From NCBI GenBank assembly GCA_028345955.1, contig JAOMEO010000002.1, positions 1-64,000 on the forward strand: DNA of 64,000 bases. Reading direction: 5' to 3'. A program made the translations under genes and the position numbers. Under the pieces are notes generated by a model. It did not search any database. It worked only from the letters and a program-made list of their open reading frames with translations, and had not been told where the DNA came from. Each line of letters begins with the position of its first letter. Position 1 is the stretch's first letter. Of the stretch, positions 1 through 9,532 are shown in pieces. Source of the stretch: Candidatus Thioglobus sp. Its GTDB lineage: Bacteria > Pseudomonadota > Gammaproteobacteria > PS1 > Pseudothioglobaceae.

Positions 1-168
1 ACCCTTATTAACCTCGAAAGAGGCATTATTAACTCCGACCACACAACCAGCTTTTTGAAATTCTGTAGCAACAACTTTGCCATTGGCATCTTGAAGCAAT
101 TTTTCGGCATTTTTGCCAAATATTTTATAAACGGAATCGCATTTAATTACAGGTTGCTGATCAGACAT
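1..168 (-). CDS. proV: Glycine betaine/proline ABC transporter ATP-binding protein, N-terminal part (runs off window start)
   Basis: Manual minus-strand translation MSDQQPVIKCDSVYKIFGKNAEKLLQDANGKVVATEFQKAGCVVGVNNASFEVNKG resembles ProV N-terminus; lies after a betaine-binding protein gene. Confidence 0.75.
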   Translation of the reverse strand, partial: MSDQQPVIKCDSVYKIFGKNAEKLLQDANGKVVATEFQKAGCVVGVNNASFEVNKG

Positions 169-210
169 AATATCTTCCTAAATTCTTTGAAACAAATAAA
201 ACACTCAGTA

Positions 211-316
211 TATACAAAAATACCCCTACCCCCTTATTATAATTAATTTAAGGGTAAGGGTAATATACAAAAATACCCCTACCCCCTTATTATAATTAAT
301 TTAAGGGTAAGGGTAC
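211..316. repeat. Two exact tandem copies of a 53-bp unit, each containing an inverted repeat (TACCCCTACCC...GGGTAAGGGTA)
   Basis: Direct reading: tatacaaaaatacccctacccccttattataattaatttaagggtaagggtaa occurs at 211 and 264. Confidence 0.9.
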
Positions 317-375
317 TTAGTACTTAACAAACACCCCTCATTCTATTCGAATAAAGAGCGCTCTAGATTAAAGGA

Positions 376-1332
376 CTACTTTGTGAAAGCCGTCCAAACA
401 GCCTCGTTATCTGCAAGCCACTTAGCTGCAGCATCTTCATGAGACATCTTATCAATATCAACTAGAGCAGCCATCTGACCGATTTGTCCAGTCGAGAAGT
501 CTATCTTAGTGTAGGCTGTATACGCAGCTGGATGAGTCTTAGGGAACTTATAGTTCGCCGCTTTCTTCAACCAACCTCTAGGTGAACCACAAGCCCCGTC
601 ACCACCTTCTGTTTCACGGCAACCATAGAAGTATGGAGGAAACTCTATGAAGTAAAAACCATCACTATCCGTAAAGTTAGGTGTCCAGTTAAATATAATT
701 ATACCTTCTCCAGCAGCTTCTGCAGAATCAATAGCCGCCCAAAGAGCGTCTGCACTACCAGTTTGTTTATAAGTGTATTCATCATCTAAACCAAGAGCTC
801 CAATACGATCTTCAAATAGATTCTTTCCGGTATCCGGATCAACGTGCCAAGGACCGTCTAAGAAAACACCTTTACCACCAGAATCGGCAGTAGCAAAAAC
901 TGATCCACAACCTTTAAGAGCATTCCAATCTGGAAGTCCAGGACATAGATTTTGCTCTATTACGAAGTTAGGAACGCCCATATCTTCAATAGTCAAGGCA
1001 GAATGGGTACCAGCCTCTATTAGACCGCCCTTCTCCATGGCTGTATAGTAAGCATGGCCAAAGGCTCCTTCCCAAACTTCGTGAGATATAGTAACGTCTC
1101 CAAGACGAATCGATTCATATACACCGTTCGAGTCAGCAGGAACGTAAGCTACGTTGTTACCCATAGACTCAAAAATACCACCAATCACGTAGGACATAAC
1201 CACTTGGCTTGACCAGTTGTGAATTGGTATAACGATTGGCTTTGTCGAGTCAGCCGCAAGAGCCTGACCAGATACCGAAGCCAAAGTTAACGACAAAGCA
1301 GCTGCAGCTACCTTACTTGTAAACTTATTCAT
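376..1332 (-). CDS. proX: Glycine betaine/proline ABC transporter substrate-binding protein
   Basis: 318 aa with signal peptide (MNKFTSKVAAAALSLTLASVSGQALA) and OpuAC/ProX-like sequence. Confidence 0.85.
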   Translation of the reverse strand: MNKFTSKVAAAALSLTLASVSGQALAADSTKPIVIPIHNWSSQVVMSYVIGGIFESMGNNVAYVPADSNGVYESIRLGDVTISHEVWEGAFGHAYYTAMEKGGLIEAGTHSALTIEDMGVPNFVIEQNLCPGLPDWNALKGCGSVFATADSGGKGVFLDGPWHVDPDTGKNLFEDRIGALGLDDEYTYKQTGSADALWAAIDSAEAAGEGIIIFNWTPNFTDSDGFYFIEFPPYFYGCRETEGGDGACGSPRGWLKKAANYKFPKTHPAAYTAYTKIDFSTGQIGQMAALVDIDKMSHEDAAAKWLADNEAVWTAFTK

Positions 1333-1500
1333 TTATTTCTCCTATATAGTTATCATTGAATACTTTGTATACGCTTCAAATAAAAGAAACAGTCAAAATA
1401 TACAACTTTCAAAATGATTTTTTTAACGTTAAAAAAAAATCAAACTTACATTCTTAGAACTTGTTACTCTCTAAGATTGTTTAGTAGCCTGAGAACTCTC

Positions 1501-3801
1501 TTACATTCTAACTCGAGTTTTCTCAGGATCATAAAACGGAAAGCGAACTACAGTCGCTGCTAGGCGCTTTTGATGTCCATCTAACTTTCCTACCTCAACC
1601 TCGGTGCCAATTTCTGACTCTGAGATTGAAATTCTGCACAAGGCAATGTTCTTTTTTAAAATCGGTGAACGTGTTGCGCTTGTAACGATTCCTACCTGTT
1701 GCTTACCAATATACACGCCATCACCGTGCAGTGCAACTTCATTGTTGTGTAATTCTAACCCAACTAGGGTTCTTTGGGGAGAATTCTTCCTAAGAATTAA
1801 AGCTTCTTTTCCAGAAAAATCATCCTCTTTTGACTTCAATGGAACGGTAAATGCAATACCAGCCTCGAACGGATCTGTCTGGTCACAGAACTCATAACCT
1901 CCGAAAATTAAACCCGATTCAATTCTCAACATATCAAGTGCATTAAGGCCTAGAGGACATATATTAAATTCTTCACCAGCCTCAGCAATTGCATCCCAAA
2001 CTGCCTCACAGTCATTAGGATGAGCAAAAATCTCATAACCAAGTTCACCTGAGTATCCTGTACGAGAAACCATCACCGGTATCCCAAACTCTCCTCCGAT
2101 ACGTCCAATTGAGAATCGGAACCATTTAAGATCCTCAACGTCAGGTTGAAGTCTTGGTGTCCAAATAATTTTGGCTAGAGTTTCGCGACTCTTTGGACCT
2201 TGGACAGCAACATTATGTAATTGGTCTGTGGAAGATTTAACCCAAACATCTAAATTCTTTTCCTTGGCAATTTTACGAAGTAATTTGCCTCCATCTTCTG
2301 AGCCACCGACCCAGCGGAAATTATTTTCACAGAGACGATACAAGGTGCCATCATCTACCATACAACCATTTTCGTAGCACATAGCAGAATAGACAACTTG
2401 ACCAACGGCTAGTTTACGAACATCTCTGGTTATTGCATACTGCATTAATGTTTCTGCATCTTGACCATAGACTTCAAACTTTCTGAGTGGCGCTAGGTCA
2501 ATCATAACAACCCCTTCACGGCATTGCCAGTATTCTTTTATTGCACCTAAATTAGTGTAATCAAGTGGTAACCAATAGCCATTATAGTTATCAAAGTTTT
2601 TGGTTAATTTTGATGTATTTTTATGAAAACCGGTTTCTTTAGTCATAGTGGGGATTGATTGTGGGTCAGGCCTAAAGGCCATCGCAGTTGAAAAATTGTT
2701 ATTATTGTCGTATATCCTAACATGGATATCGGTTGGATTCCATCCATTAGCAGAGGAGGTGTCGTCTGGACATGCTGATGATATACACACCAAATCATCC
2801 AAAGCTTTAAATAAAACATAGTCACCTGGCCTAGACCAAGAAACATCAGCAGTCATTGCATGACACTCTTCAATTGCTGTATTAAAAAATAGATTCACAG
2901 CCACCCAATTCTTGCGCGGAGCGATTCCATACTCAGCAAGAGAATTGTTGAAGTTCTCATTACAATTGACATGCCCTGGAAAACCTCTATCATCATAATA
3001 TTTAGCATTGCAAGCCAAACCAAATGTGTCATGCCTACAAACCGTGTCTCGAACAATTTCAACTAATGGAACTGAATTCTGATTATAAAACTTGTCATGG
3101 CATCCCGGTTCAGGATAACTTTTAAGCATGTGTGATCTTGTCACTGTTGGATCGAGGTTTAATTCTCTATTGTTTTTTAAATCTTCGACTAAAAAAGCTT
3201 GAAAATCTGAACATTGTTGTCCTTCAACATCAATAACCTGTATATATTCACCAGCTTTGACTTTATAAGCCACTGCCGTACTTTTATTTACCCTGATTTC
3301 CTGAGCGTTTTTTGCTAGAGGTTCTGGGAGACGTTCAGAAGGTTTTGTTGGATTTGCGCGAGAAACATTTATCAAAATCTCTGTTGGTGCATCATGTTCA
3401 TCGACAATCATAGGACCACCTTTTGCATCAAATACACATAAGGTGTCCTTATCAATCCGAAAAGATTGACGCGAGTCAGCAGGACTCGAAGTTGAAAAAA
3501 GTTCAGCGCCTGTTAAATTATTAGTTTTGATTTTCTTATGACCTAAGATCGCCTTTAGCATATCAGAACAGTCATCAAGTGCCATTTTTGAAGAATTGTT
3601 ACTTGGCTGACTACTCCAATCAAGTGCATCCATCACTGAAGAGCCTTTCGAATCAAACGCTAAAATACTACATTGCTGGTCACCTTCAACATCAATAACT
3701 TCGACAGAGTCTCCGCTTTGCAAATCAATTGAAACCGCTTCACCACCTAGTATTTGGTAGGTCTCACAGTCATCAGTATATTTAATGTTAGACAGTCTCA
3801 T
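1501..3801 (-). CDS. DUF1989-like x2 + GcvT-type aminomethyltransferase fusion protein
   Basis: 766 aa; residues ~170-370 match the DUF1989 pattern (DTVCRHDTFG, NCNENF, SSACPDDTS), the N-terminal ~130 aa look like a degenerate second copy, C-terminal half is GcvT-like (GYTGELGYEIF-type motif). Confidence 0.8.
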   Translation of the reverse strand: MRLSNIKYTDDCETYQILGGEAVSIDLQSGDSVEVIDVEGDQQCSILAFDSKGSSVMDALDWSSQPSNNSSKMALDDCSDMLKAILGHKKIKTNNLTGAELFSTSSPADSRQSFRIDKDTLCVFDAKGGPMIVDEHDAPTEILINVSRANPTKPSERLPEPLAKNAQEIRVNKSTAVAYKVKAGEYIQVIDVEGQQCSDFQAFLVEDLKNNRELNLDPTVTRSHMLKSYPEPGCHDKFYNQNSVPLVEIVRDTVCRHDTFGLACNAKYYDDRGFPGHVNCNENFNNSLAEYGIAPRKNWVAVNLFFNTAIEECHAMTADVSWSRPGDYVLFKALDDLVCISSACPDDTSSANGWNPTDIHVRIYDNNNNFSTAMAFRPDPQSIPTMTKETGFHKNTSKLTKNFDNYNGYWLPLDYTNLGAIKEYWQCREGVVMIDLAPLRKFEVYGQDAETLMQYAITRDVRKLAVGQVVYSAMCYENGCMVDDGTLYRLCENNFRWVGGSEDGGKLLRKIAKEKNLDVWVKSSTDQLHNVAVQGPKSRETLAKIIWTPRLQPDVEDLKWFRFSIGRIGGEFGIPVMVSRTGYSGELGYEIFAHPNDCEAVWDAIAEAGEEFNICPLGLNALDMLRIESGLIFGGYEFCDQTDPFEAGIAFTVPLKSKEDDFSGKEALILRKNSPQRTLVGLELHNNEVALHGDGVYIGKQQVGIVTSATRSPILKKNIALCRISISESEIGTEVEVGKLDGHQKRLAATVVRFPFYDPEKTRVRM

Positions 3802-3921
3802 TTATATACATATTCACAAATAGGCGAATTATACTTAAGAATAATATAAAGAGTCAATTTGAAATCATTCATATTATGAAATAATTTAACGATATTTTTA
3901 GGATTATATAGTGAATATAAA

Positions 3922-3967
3922 CTTAGTTTTAACAGCATCTCAGGGGGAGAGATGCCGTAAAACTAAG
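3922..3967. promoter_or_regulatory. Long interrupted inverted repeat (CTTAGTTTTA..GCATCTC-loop-GAGATGC..TAAAACTAAG)
   Basis: 10-bp outer stem + 7-bp inner stem; 7-nt loop TCCCCCT on minus strand; lies between two minus-strand genes. Confidence 0.8.
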
Positions 3968-4033
3968 GAAGCAAACTTGAAAGCTAATTTTGAATAGCAA
4001 TCAGTTAACTCCCTAAAAAATCACTTACATTAA

Positions 4034-4420
4034 TTAAAACTTACGGTAAGCGTTGTTCAGATCAACCATTGGATGGTTTTCTGACATTTGAAACTTAATC
4101 AACAGTTCACGAGCAATCATGTCACGCTCCTGTTGATTGTCTGGAAGTGTAATCGTGTCAGGTATGGTTACCCAGCCGTTAATGTTTCTATCAAAAACTG
4201 CTGCTTGGTCTCCCTCATAACCCATATGGACATCCTCTAACCAGTTAAGATCTTTCCAGCCCATCTTGTCAATATATTTTTGCAGAAACGGTGTGATAAA
4301 CTTAAGGTCAGGAACTAAGTTCACATCATATCTATAGCCAATGTGTTGTCCAATTTCTTGTTCACGATCCGTATCTAAGCCATCAGCTCCAACTACAAAT
4401 GTTTCTTCATTAGTACTCAT
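4034..4420 (-). CDS. Small conserved-looking protein of unknown function in glutamate-synthase-like operon
   Basis: 128 aa ORF 10 bp downstream of the mgsC-like ORF, same strand. Confidence 0.65.
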   Translation of the reverse strand: MSTNEETFVVGADGLDTDREQEIGQHIGYRYDVNLVPDLKFITPFLQKYIDKMGWKDLNWLEDVHMGYEGDQAAVFDRNINGWVTIPDTITLPDNQQERDMIARELLIKFQMSENHPMVDLNNAYRKF

Positions 4421-4430
4421 AATAACTCCT

Positions 4431-5768
4431 TTAAAAACGTGTCATGTCAGGGCGACCAACTGTATGCTGAGATCCTGCAATAGGAACCTGTGCGCAGGCT
4501 GAAGCCTCCATAGTTAAAGCAGCTAAGTCTTCTGGTTCTAATGAATGTATATTCGTCTTACCACATGCACGAGCCATCATTTGACACTCAATTGCTAATG
4601 TGTGTAGGAAGTTATATACACGCTCCGAAGCTGCATCTGGGTCAAGACGCTTTCTAAGCTCAGGGTCTTGAGTCGCAACACCAACTGGGCAACGACCTGT
4701 ATGACAGTGATAGCATTCACCAGCTTTAACACCCATTTCCTTTTCATAATCTGCTTCTGGTGTGTCTCTATTACAGTTAAGTGCCATTAAAGCAGAATGA
4801 CCAATAGCAATCGCATCAGCACCTAGTGCTATTGCTTTAGCAACATCACCACCATTACGGATACCACCTGCATAAACCAACGTGATTTCACCTGTCATAC
4901 CAACATCATCGAGTGCTCTACGAGCTTGACGAATTGCTGCAATTCCTGGTACACCTGTTTCTTCTGTTGCTAAATGAGGTCCAGCACCAGTACCACCTTC
5001 CATGCCGTCAATGTAGATACTGTCACAACCAGTTTTAGCAGCCATACGGACGTCATCGTATACACGTGCAGCACCTAGCTTCAATTGAATAGGAATCTGA
5101 CCATCCGTCGCTTCACGAATTTCTCCAATTTTAAGCGCTAGATCATCCGGACCTAACCAGTCAGGATGTCTTGCAGGTGAGCGTTGGTCAATACCGGCTG
5201 GTAGTGAACGCATTTCTGCAACTTGGTCTGTTACTTTTTGGCCCATCAAGTGACCACCTAAACCTACCTTACAACCTTGACCGATGAAAAATTCAACAGC
5301 ATCAGCTAAACGCAAATGGTTAGGATTAAAACCATAACGAGATTGGATACACTGGTAGAACCATTTGCTAGAATAACGTCTTTCATCTGGAATCATACCT
5401 CCCTCTCCAGAACAAGTCGCTGTACCAGCCATGGTAGCACCACGCGCTAAAGCTGTCTTAGCTTCGTAACTTAGGGCACCAAAACTCATACCTGTGATGT
5501 AGATAGGAATGTCTAGTTCTAGTGGTCGCTTAGCGTTTGGCCCAATAATCGTTTTTGTTAAACATTTTTCCCTGTAACCCTCAATAACAAAACGGGTAAG
5601 AGTACCTGGCATAAAAGTTAAATCATCCCAAGTTGGAATCTTTTTGAATAGAGAGAAGCCTCTCATTCTGTAACGACCCAGGTCTGATTTGATATGAATA
5701 TCGTTCATCACTTCCTTAGAGAAGATAAAACTTTTACCTAAATTGTATTGATCGTCTGTATCACTCAT
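4431..5768 (-). CDS. mgsC: Glutamate synthase large-subunit-like FMN protein (N-methylglutamate synthase subunit C-like / GlxD-like)
   Basis: 445 aa; GltB FMN/central domain motifs (IYIDGMEGGTGAGP, YAGGIRNGGDVAKAIALGADA, CYHCHTGRCPVGVATQDP). Confidence 0.8.
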   Translation of the reverse strand: MSDTDDQYNLGKSFIFSKEVMNDIHIKSDLGRYRMRGFSLFKKIPTWDDLTFMPGTLTRFVIEGYREKCLTKTIIGPNAKRPLELDIPIYITGMSFGALSYEAKTALARGATMAGTATCSGEGGMIPDERRYSSKWFYQCIQSRYGFNPNHLRLADAVEFFIGQGCKVGLGGHLMGQKVTDQVAEMRSLPAGIDQRSPARHPDWLGPDDLALKIGEIREATDGQIPIQLKLGAARVYDDVRMAAKTGCDSIYIDGMEGGTGAGPHLATEETGVPGIAAIRQARRALDDVGMTGEITLVYAGGIRNGGDVAKAIALGADAIAIGHSALMALNCNRDTPEADYEKEMGVKAGECYHCHTGRCPVGVATQDPELRKRLDPDAASERVYNFLHTLAIECQMMARACGKTNIHSLEPEDLAALTMEASACAQVPIAGSQHTVGRPDMTRF

Positions 5769-5804
5769 AATTTTTCCTTTTATTTAATTTATTTAGAAGT
5801 ATGA

Positions 5805-6647
5805 TTAAAGAACCAGTTTTTTCTCACTTGGCTCTAAATTATCGTAGTTCCATAATTGCTTACCAGAAACATACTTTTGCATTTTTTCAACACCTTTGGG
5901 TGCCTTCATGCCATAAAGATCTAATTTAGATGTAAGGTATCGAACATCAAGTTCTGTCATTTCACCCGGTACACAATCAACACCAAGTTCTTCGACCTCA
6001 CCGCCGACATAAATAGTACCGTCATACATTGAATCACCTAGGTTCATACCAGCATCACCACAAATAATCATACGACCACGCTGCATCATGAAACCAGAGA
6101 AAGCACCCGTCTTTCCACCAACAATAATAGTGCCTCCTTTTTGGTCGATACCAGTACGTGCACCTACACTACCTTTACATACAAGATCTCCACCACGAAT
6201 AGCAGCACCAAATGTAGAACCCGCATTTCCATCAATTACAACTGTACCGGCCATCATGTTTTCTGCGCATGACCAACCAACACGTCCCTTAATGTGAACG
6301 TTAGGTCCATCAATCAAACCACAACCAAAGTAACCTAAACTGTCAGAAAAAGTTAAATTAAGTCGGTTTAGGATACCAACACCAACGCCATGTCTTGACA
6401 TAGGATTATCAACCGTAATGTTTCCGATACCTTTTTCCATTAACGCTCTAATTTCACCATTGATTTCTCTTGGTGTCATTTCTAGAGCGTCAATTGTTCC
6501 ACTCTTGCTAGTGTCCACGTCAAATGAGTGAAAATATGTTAGATTTTCATTTTCATCAACCGAGAAAAAACGTTGCTGGGTACGTCCCTTTAATTGCTCT
6601 TCGTGAAGCCCCATTTCATGAGACTTATCTTCTTTTAATGTTGCCAT
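5805..6647 (-). CDS. mgsB: GXGXG-domain glutamate synthase-like subunit (N-methylglutamate synthase subunit B-like / GlxC-like)
   Basis: 280 aa; repeated beta-helix glycine pattern (GNAGSTFGAAIRGGDLVCKGSVGARTG). Confidence 0.78.
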   Translation of the reverse strand: MATLKEDKSHEMGLHEEQLKGRTQQRFFSVDENENLTYFHSFDVDTSKSGTIDALEMTPREINGEIRALMEKGIGNITVDNPMSRHGVGVGILNRLNLTFSDSLGYFGCGLIDGPNVHIKGRVGWSCAENMMAGTVVIDGNAGSTFGAAIRGGDLVCKGSVGARTGIDQKGGTIIVGGKTGAFSGFMMQRGRMIICGDAGMNLGDSMYDGTIYVGGEVEELGVDCVPGEMTELDVRYLTSKLDLYGMKAPKGVEKMQKYVSGKQLWNYDNLEPSEKKLVL

Positions 6648-7573
6648 ACTCTTACCTCTCCGTGATATGGGTCAAATGTTTCAATGCGATGGTCAAACAA
6701 TTTTCTGATTGCTACTTCTTCTGAAGCTAATGCAATCATGTCATCGCCTTCATATACAACCATCGGTTTAGCAGCCATAACGTCCTTAGCCATACCAAGT
6801 TCGTCTTTAGTTGCTACTAGATAAGTGAAAACGCCATCTAGATATTCAACTGAATTTTTCATCGCTGTCTCTAAATCATCTCCCTGATTCATTCTATCTG
6901 CTATATAAACTGCGATGAGCTCTGAATCACAATTAGATGAGAAGCGATGTCCTTTACGCTCAAGTGCTCGTCTGTTTGTCCAATAGTTAGTTAACTGGCC
7001 ATTGTGAACCACAGCAACGTCACTAAATGGGTACGCCCAATAAGGGTGAGCAGAACGAATATCTACATCAGACTCTGTTGCCATACGTGTATGACCAATA
7101 CCGTGAGTACCATTAAAACCGTCTAGACCATACTGACCAGAAACAATCGCTGCATCACCAAGGTCTTTAATCAACTCTAGCGAGTTACCAATTGACAAGA
7201 TTTCAACGCCTTCAATATCTTCCACAAAGTCTGCCACTTTTTTCATGTCTCCCGAGAAATCGATCTCGTAACGGTGGGCATACTCAGTGGGGCTTTCTTT
7301 CTTAACTACTTTAACGCCAAGTTCTGCAAGGCGTGAGTCAATCAATGCAAGACGTTCCTCAATTGCAGCATGTATATCGTAACTACCTTCTAGGTCAGCC
7401 GCTTCAGCCACCTTAAAACGCATAATTTGATTGCCGTTATCTTCTCCATACATTGCATAACCAGTAGAGTCTGGACCTCTATGCTTCAAAGCCTGCAACA
7501 TTGATGTCATTTGCTCACCAATATTTGCACCTTTTCCAGCTTGTTTATGAATAATTCCCGCTATTCCGCACAT
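6635..7573 (-). CDS. mgsA: Class II glutamine amidotransferase (N-methylglutamate synthase subunit A-like / GlxB-like)
   Basis: 312 aa; N-terminal MCGIAGIIH nucleophile motif, HNGQLTN, overlaps next ORF. Confidence 0.8.
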   Translation of the reverse strand: MCGIAGIIHKQAGKGANIGEQMTSMLQALKHRGPDSTGYAMYGEDNGNQIMRFKVAEAADLEGSYDIHAAIEERLALIDSRLAELGVKVVKKESPTEYAHRYEIDFSGDMKKVADFVEDIEGVEILSIGNSLELIKDLGDAAIVSGQYGLDGFNGTHGIGHTRMATESDVDIRSAHPYWAYPFSDVAVVHNGQLTNYWTNRRALERKGHRFSSNCDSELIAVYIADRMNQGDDLETAMKNSVEYLDGVFTYLVATKDELGMAKDVMAAKPMVVYEGDDMIALASEEVAIRKLFDHRIETFDPYHGEVRVWQH

Positions 7574-7599
7574 AAATATATCTCCTATTCTAAAATTAA

Positions 7600-7619
7600 C
7601 CCACCTTCGCGAAGGTGGG
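7600..7619. promoter_or_regulatory. 20-bp perfect palindrome/hairpin between gmaS-like and mgsA-like genes
   Basis: cccaccttcgcgaaggtggg read directly. Confidence 0.85.
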
Positions 7620-7650
7620 CATTCTAAATAAAAACCTAAATCTAGCTAGC

Positions 7651-9129
7651 CTACGGCAAGCAATCCAAGTAAGTCTCCGTATCCCAATTAGTAACCGTAT
7701 GGTTAAATCTTTCCCACTCGTCATTCTTGTAGTGGCTATAGACTTTATACATTTCATCAGGCATTGCAGATTTGATTACTTCATCATTTGCAAGTTCTTT
7801 CATCGCATCACCTAATGACATAGGTAGCTTCTTAACATCTTTACCTGCTTCCAAAGCTTCATAGATGTTGCGCTCTTCAGCCTCACCCGCATCGATGTTA
7901 TTATCAATACCGTCACCCATTGCCTTTAACAAGGCTGAACCCATTAAGTAAGGATTCACCATTGAATCGACTGAACGATATTCGAAACGACCTGGTGCAG
8001 AAACACGAAGCGCACAAGTACGGTTTTGATAACCCCAATCAGCAAAAATTGGCGCCCAGAAACCCGTGTCCCAAAGACGACGATATGAGTTTACTGTAGA
8101 AGAACCAATTGAAGTTAGTGCTGGCAAGTGTTTGATAACACCACCGATTGAGTTTAGACCAATAGGACCAGGCATTTTCTCGTCAATCTTAGGATCTGGC
8201 ATGAATGTGTTTTCGCCACCCTCTTTGTAAGTGAAGCATCCTGGCATACCTGGAAGCTCACCATTACCCGAAGCAATCTCTGGATGAAATACGTCTTTAC
8301 CACCTCTCCACAAAGACATATTATGGTGACAACCTGAAGCCGAAACACCCATAAATGGCTTACTCATAAAGCATGCAATCAAACCAAACTCACGTGCAAC
8401 CTGCGCACAAATTTGACGATAAGTAGTGAGACGGTCCGCATTACGTAAGACATCATCGAACTGAGTATTAAGTTCAAGTTGTCCTGGAGCATCTTCGTGA
8501 TCACCCTGAATAATATCAAGACCCATTTGTTCTGAATATTCAATTACCCTCATGAATACGGGGCGTAACTCTTCAAATTGGTCTATGTGGTAACAGTTTG
8601 GCTTCGTAACACCACCGTTTGGTCCACCATCATCTCCCCTCTTAAGCCACATCATTTCTGGTTCAGTACCGCAACGCATGTCTAAGCCATATTGATCTTG
8701 GAACTCTTTATGTTGTCTATATAGGTTCCCACGGCAGTCAGAAGTTAAAGCTGCCCCTGGGTTTTCTCGCTCCTCACGGTTTCTATAAAGTCTACAGAAA
8801 ACGCGAGCGACGCGTTTATCCCATGGAAGTTGACAAAAAGTATCAGGATCAGCTATACCAACAAGCTCTGAAGCTTCAGGTCCATAACCAATATAATCAC
8901 CATGACGGTCAATGAATAAATTAGCTGTCGAACCGTATACTAATTGAAAACCTTTTTCAGCCAAACGTTCCCAGTGACGAGCAGGAATACCTTTACCGAC
9001 AATACGGCCAGTAACTGAAACAAATTGATAATATACATATCTAATATCCAAAGCATCGATTTTAGCTTTAACTTCCTTTACTAGCTTATCGCGCCCAGGT
9101 GCATTAACGTGTTGTTCTAAATCTGTCAT
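7651..9129 (-). CDS. gmaS: Type III glutamine synthetase family, gamma-glutamylmethylamide synthetase-like
   Basis: 492 aa; GS catalytic motifs (EDAPGQLELN, KPFMGVSASGCHHNMSLW, NRTCALRVSAPGRFEYRSVDSMVNPYL); adjacent to mgs-like genes. Confidence 0.78.
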   Translation of the reverse strand: MTDLEQHVNAPGRDKLVKEVKAKIDALDIRYVYYQFVSVTGRIVGKGIPARHWERLAEKGFQLVYGSTANLFIDRHGDYIGYGPEASELVGIADPDTFCQLPWDKRVARVFCRLYRNREERENPGAALTSDCRGNLYRQHKEFQDQYGLDMRCGTEPEMMWLKRGDDGGPNGGVTKPNCYHIDQFEELRPVFMRVIEYSEQMGLDIIQGDHEDAPGQLELNTQFDDVLRNADRLTTYRQICAQVAREFGLIACFMSKPFMGVSASGCHHNMSLWRGGKDVFHPEIASGNGELPGMPGCFTYKEGGENTFMPDPKIDEKMPGPIGLNSIGGVIKHLPALTSIGSSTVNSYRRLWDTGFWAPIFADWGYQNRTCALRVSAPGRFEYRSVDSMVNPYLMGSALLKAMGDGIDNNIDAGEAEERNIYEALEAGKDVKKLPMSLGDAMKELANDEVIKSAMPDEMYKVYSHYKNDEWERFNHTVTNWDTETYLDCLP

Positions 9130-9185
9130 TTAATCTCTCCGATTAATTAAAAAAATCTTGTATAAGATTAGTCCCCCTTTTGCTT

Positions 9186-9227
9186 TTATTTTGTTTTGTT
9201 GTGATTTAATAAAACAAAACAAAATAA
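9186..9227. promoter_or_regulatory. 15-bp perfect inverted repeat upstream of gmaS-like gene
   Basis: TTATTTTGTTTTGTT-12 nt-AACAAAACAAAATAA read directly. Confidence 0.85.
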
Positions 9228-9532
9228 GTGCATCAGAAAAATTTGTCGATTAATTTAGATAAATCAAACGGTTAAGAGGACATATAAAAGAACAACTTAA
9301 CTCAAAATATCCTTGTCTCTCCACAAATTGAAATGGAAGTATACGCCACTTGTTATTCCATTGTCAAGAAATTTTTTTGATTTTAAAGAAATTATGAAAA
9401 GTATTATATTTCTTCTATGAATCACTCAAAAAAACTAAAAATAATTGTAAATTCTTGCAAGCCTATAAACAAAGCTATATTATGAATATTGACACAAAAT
9501 TAGTTAGCAACTGAGTTATGATTAATTTATCG

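Noticed and set aside
211-316. CRISPR array interpretation of the 53-bp repeats
   Set aside because: Only two directly abutting identical units, no spacers, no cas genes
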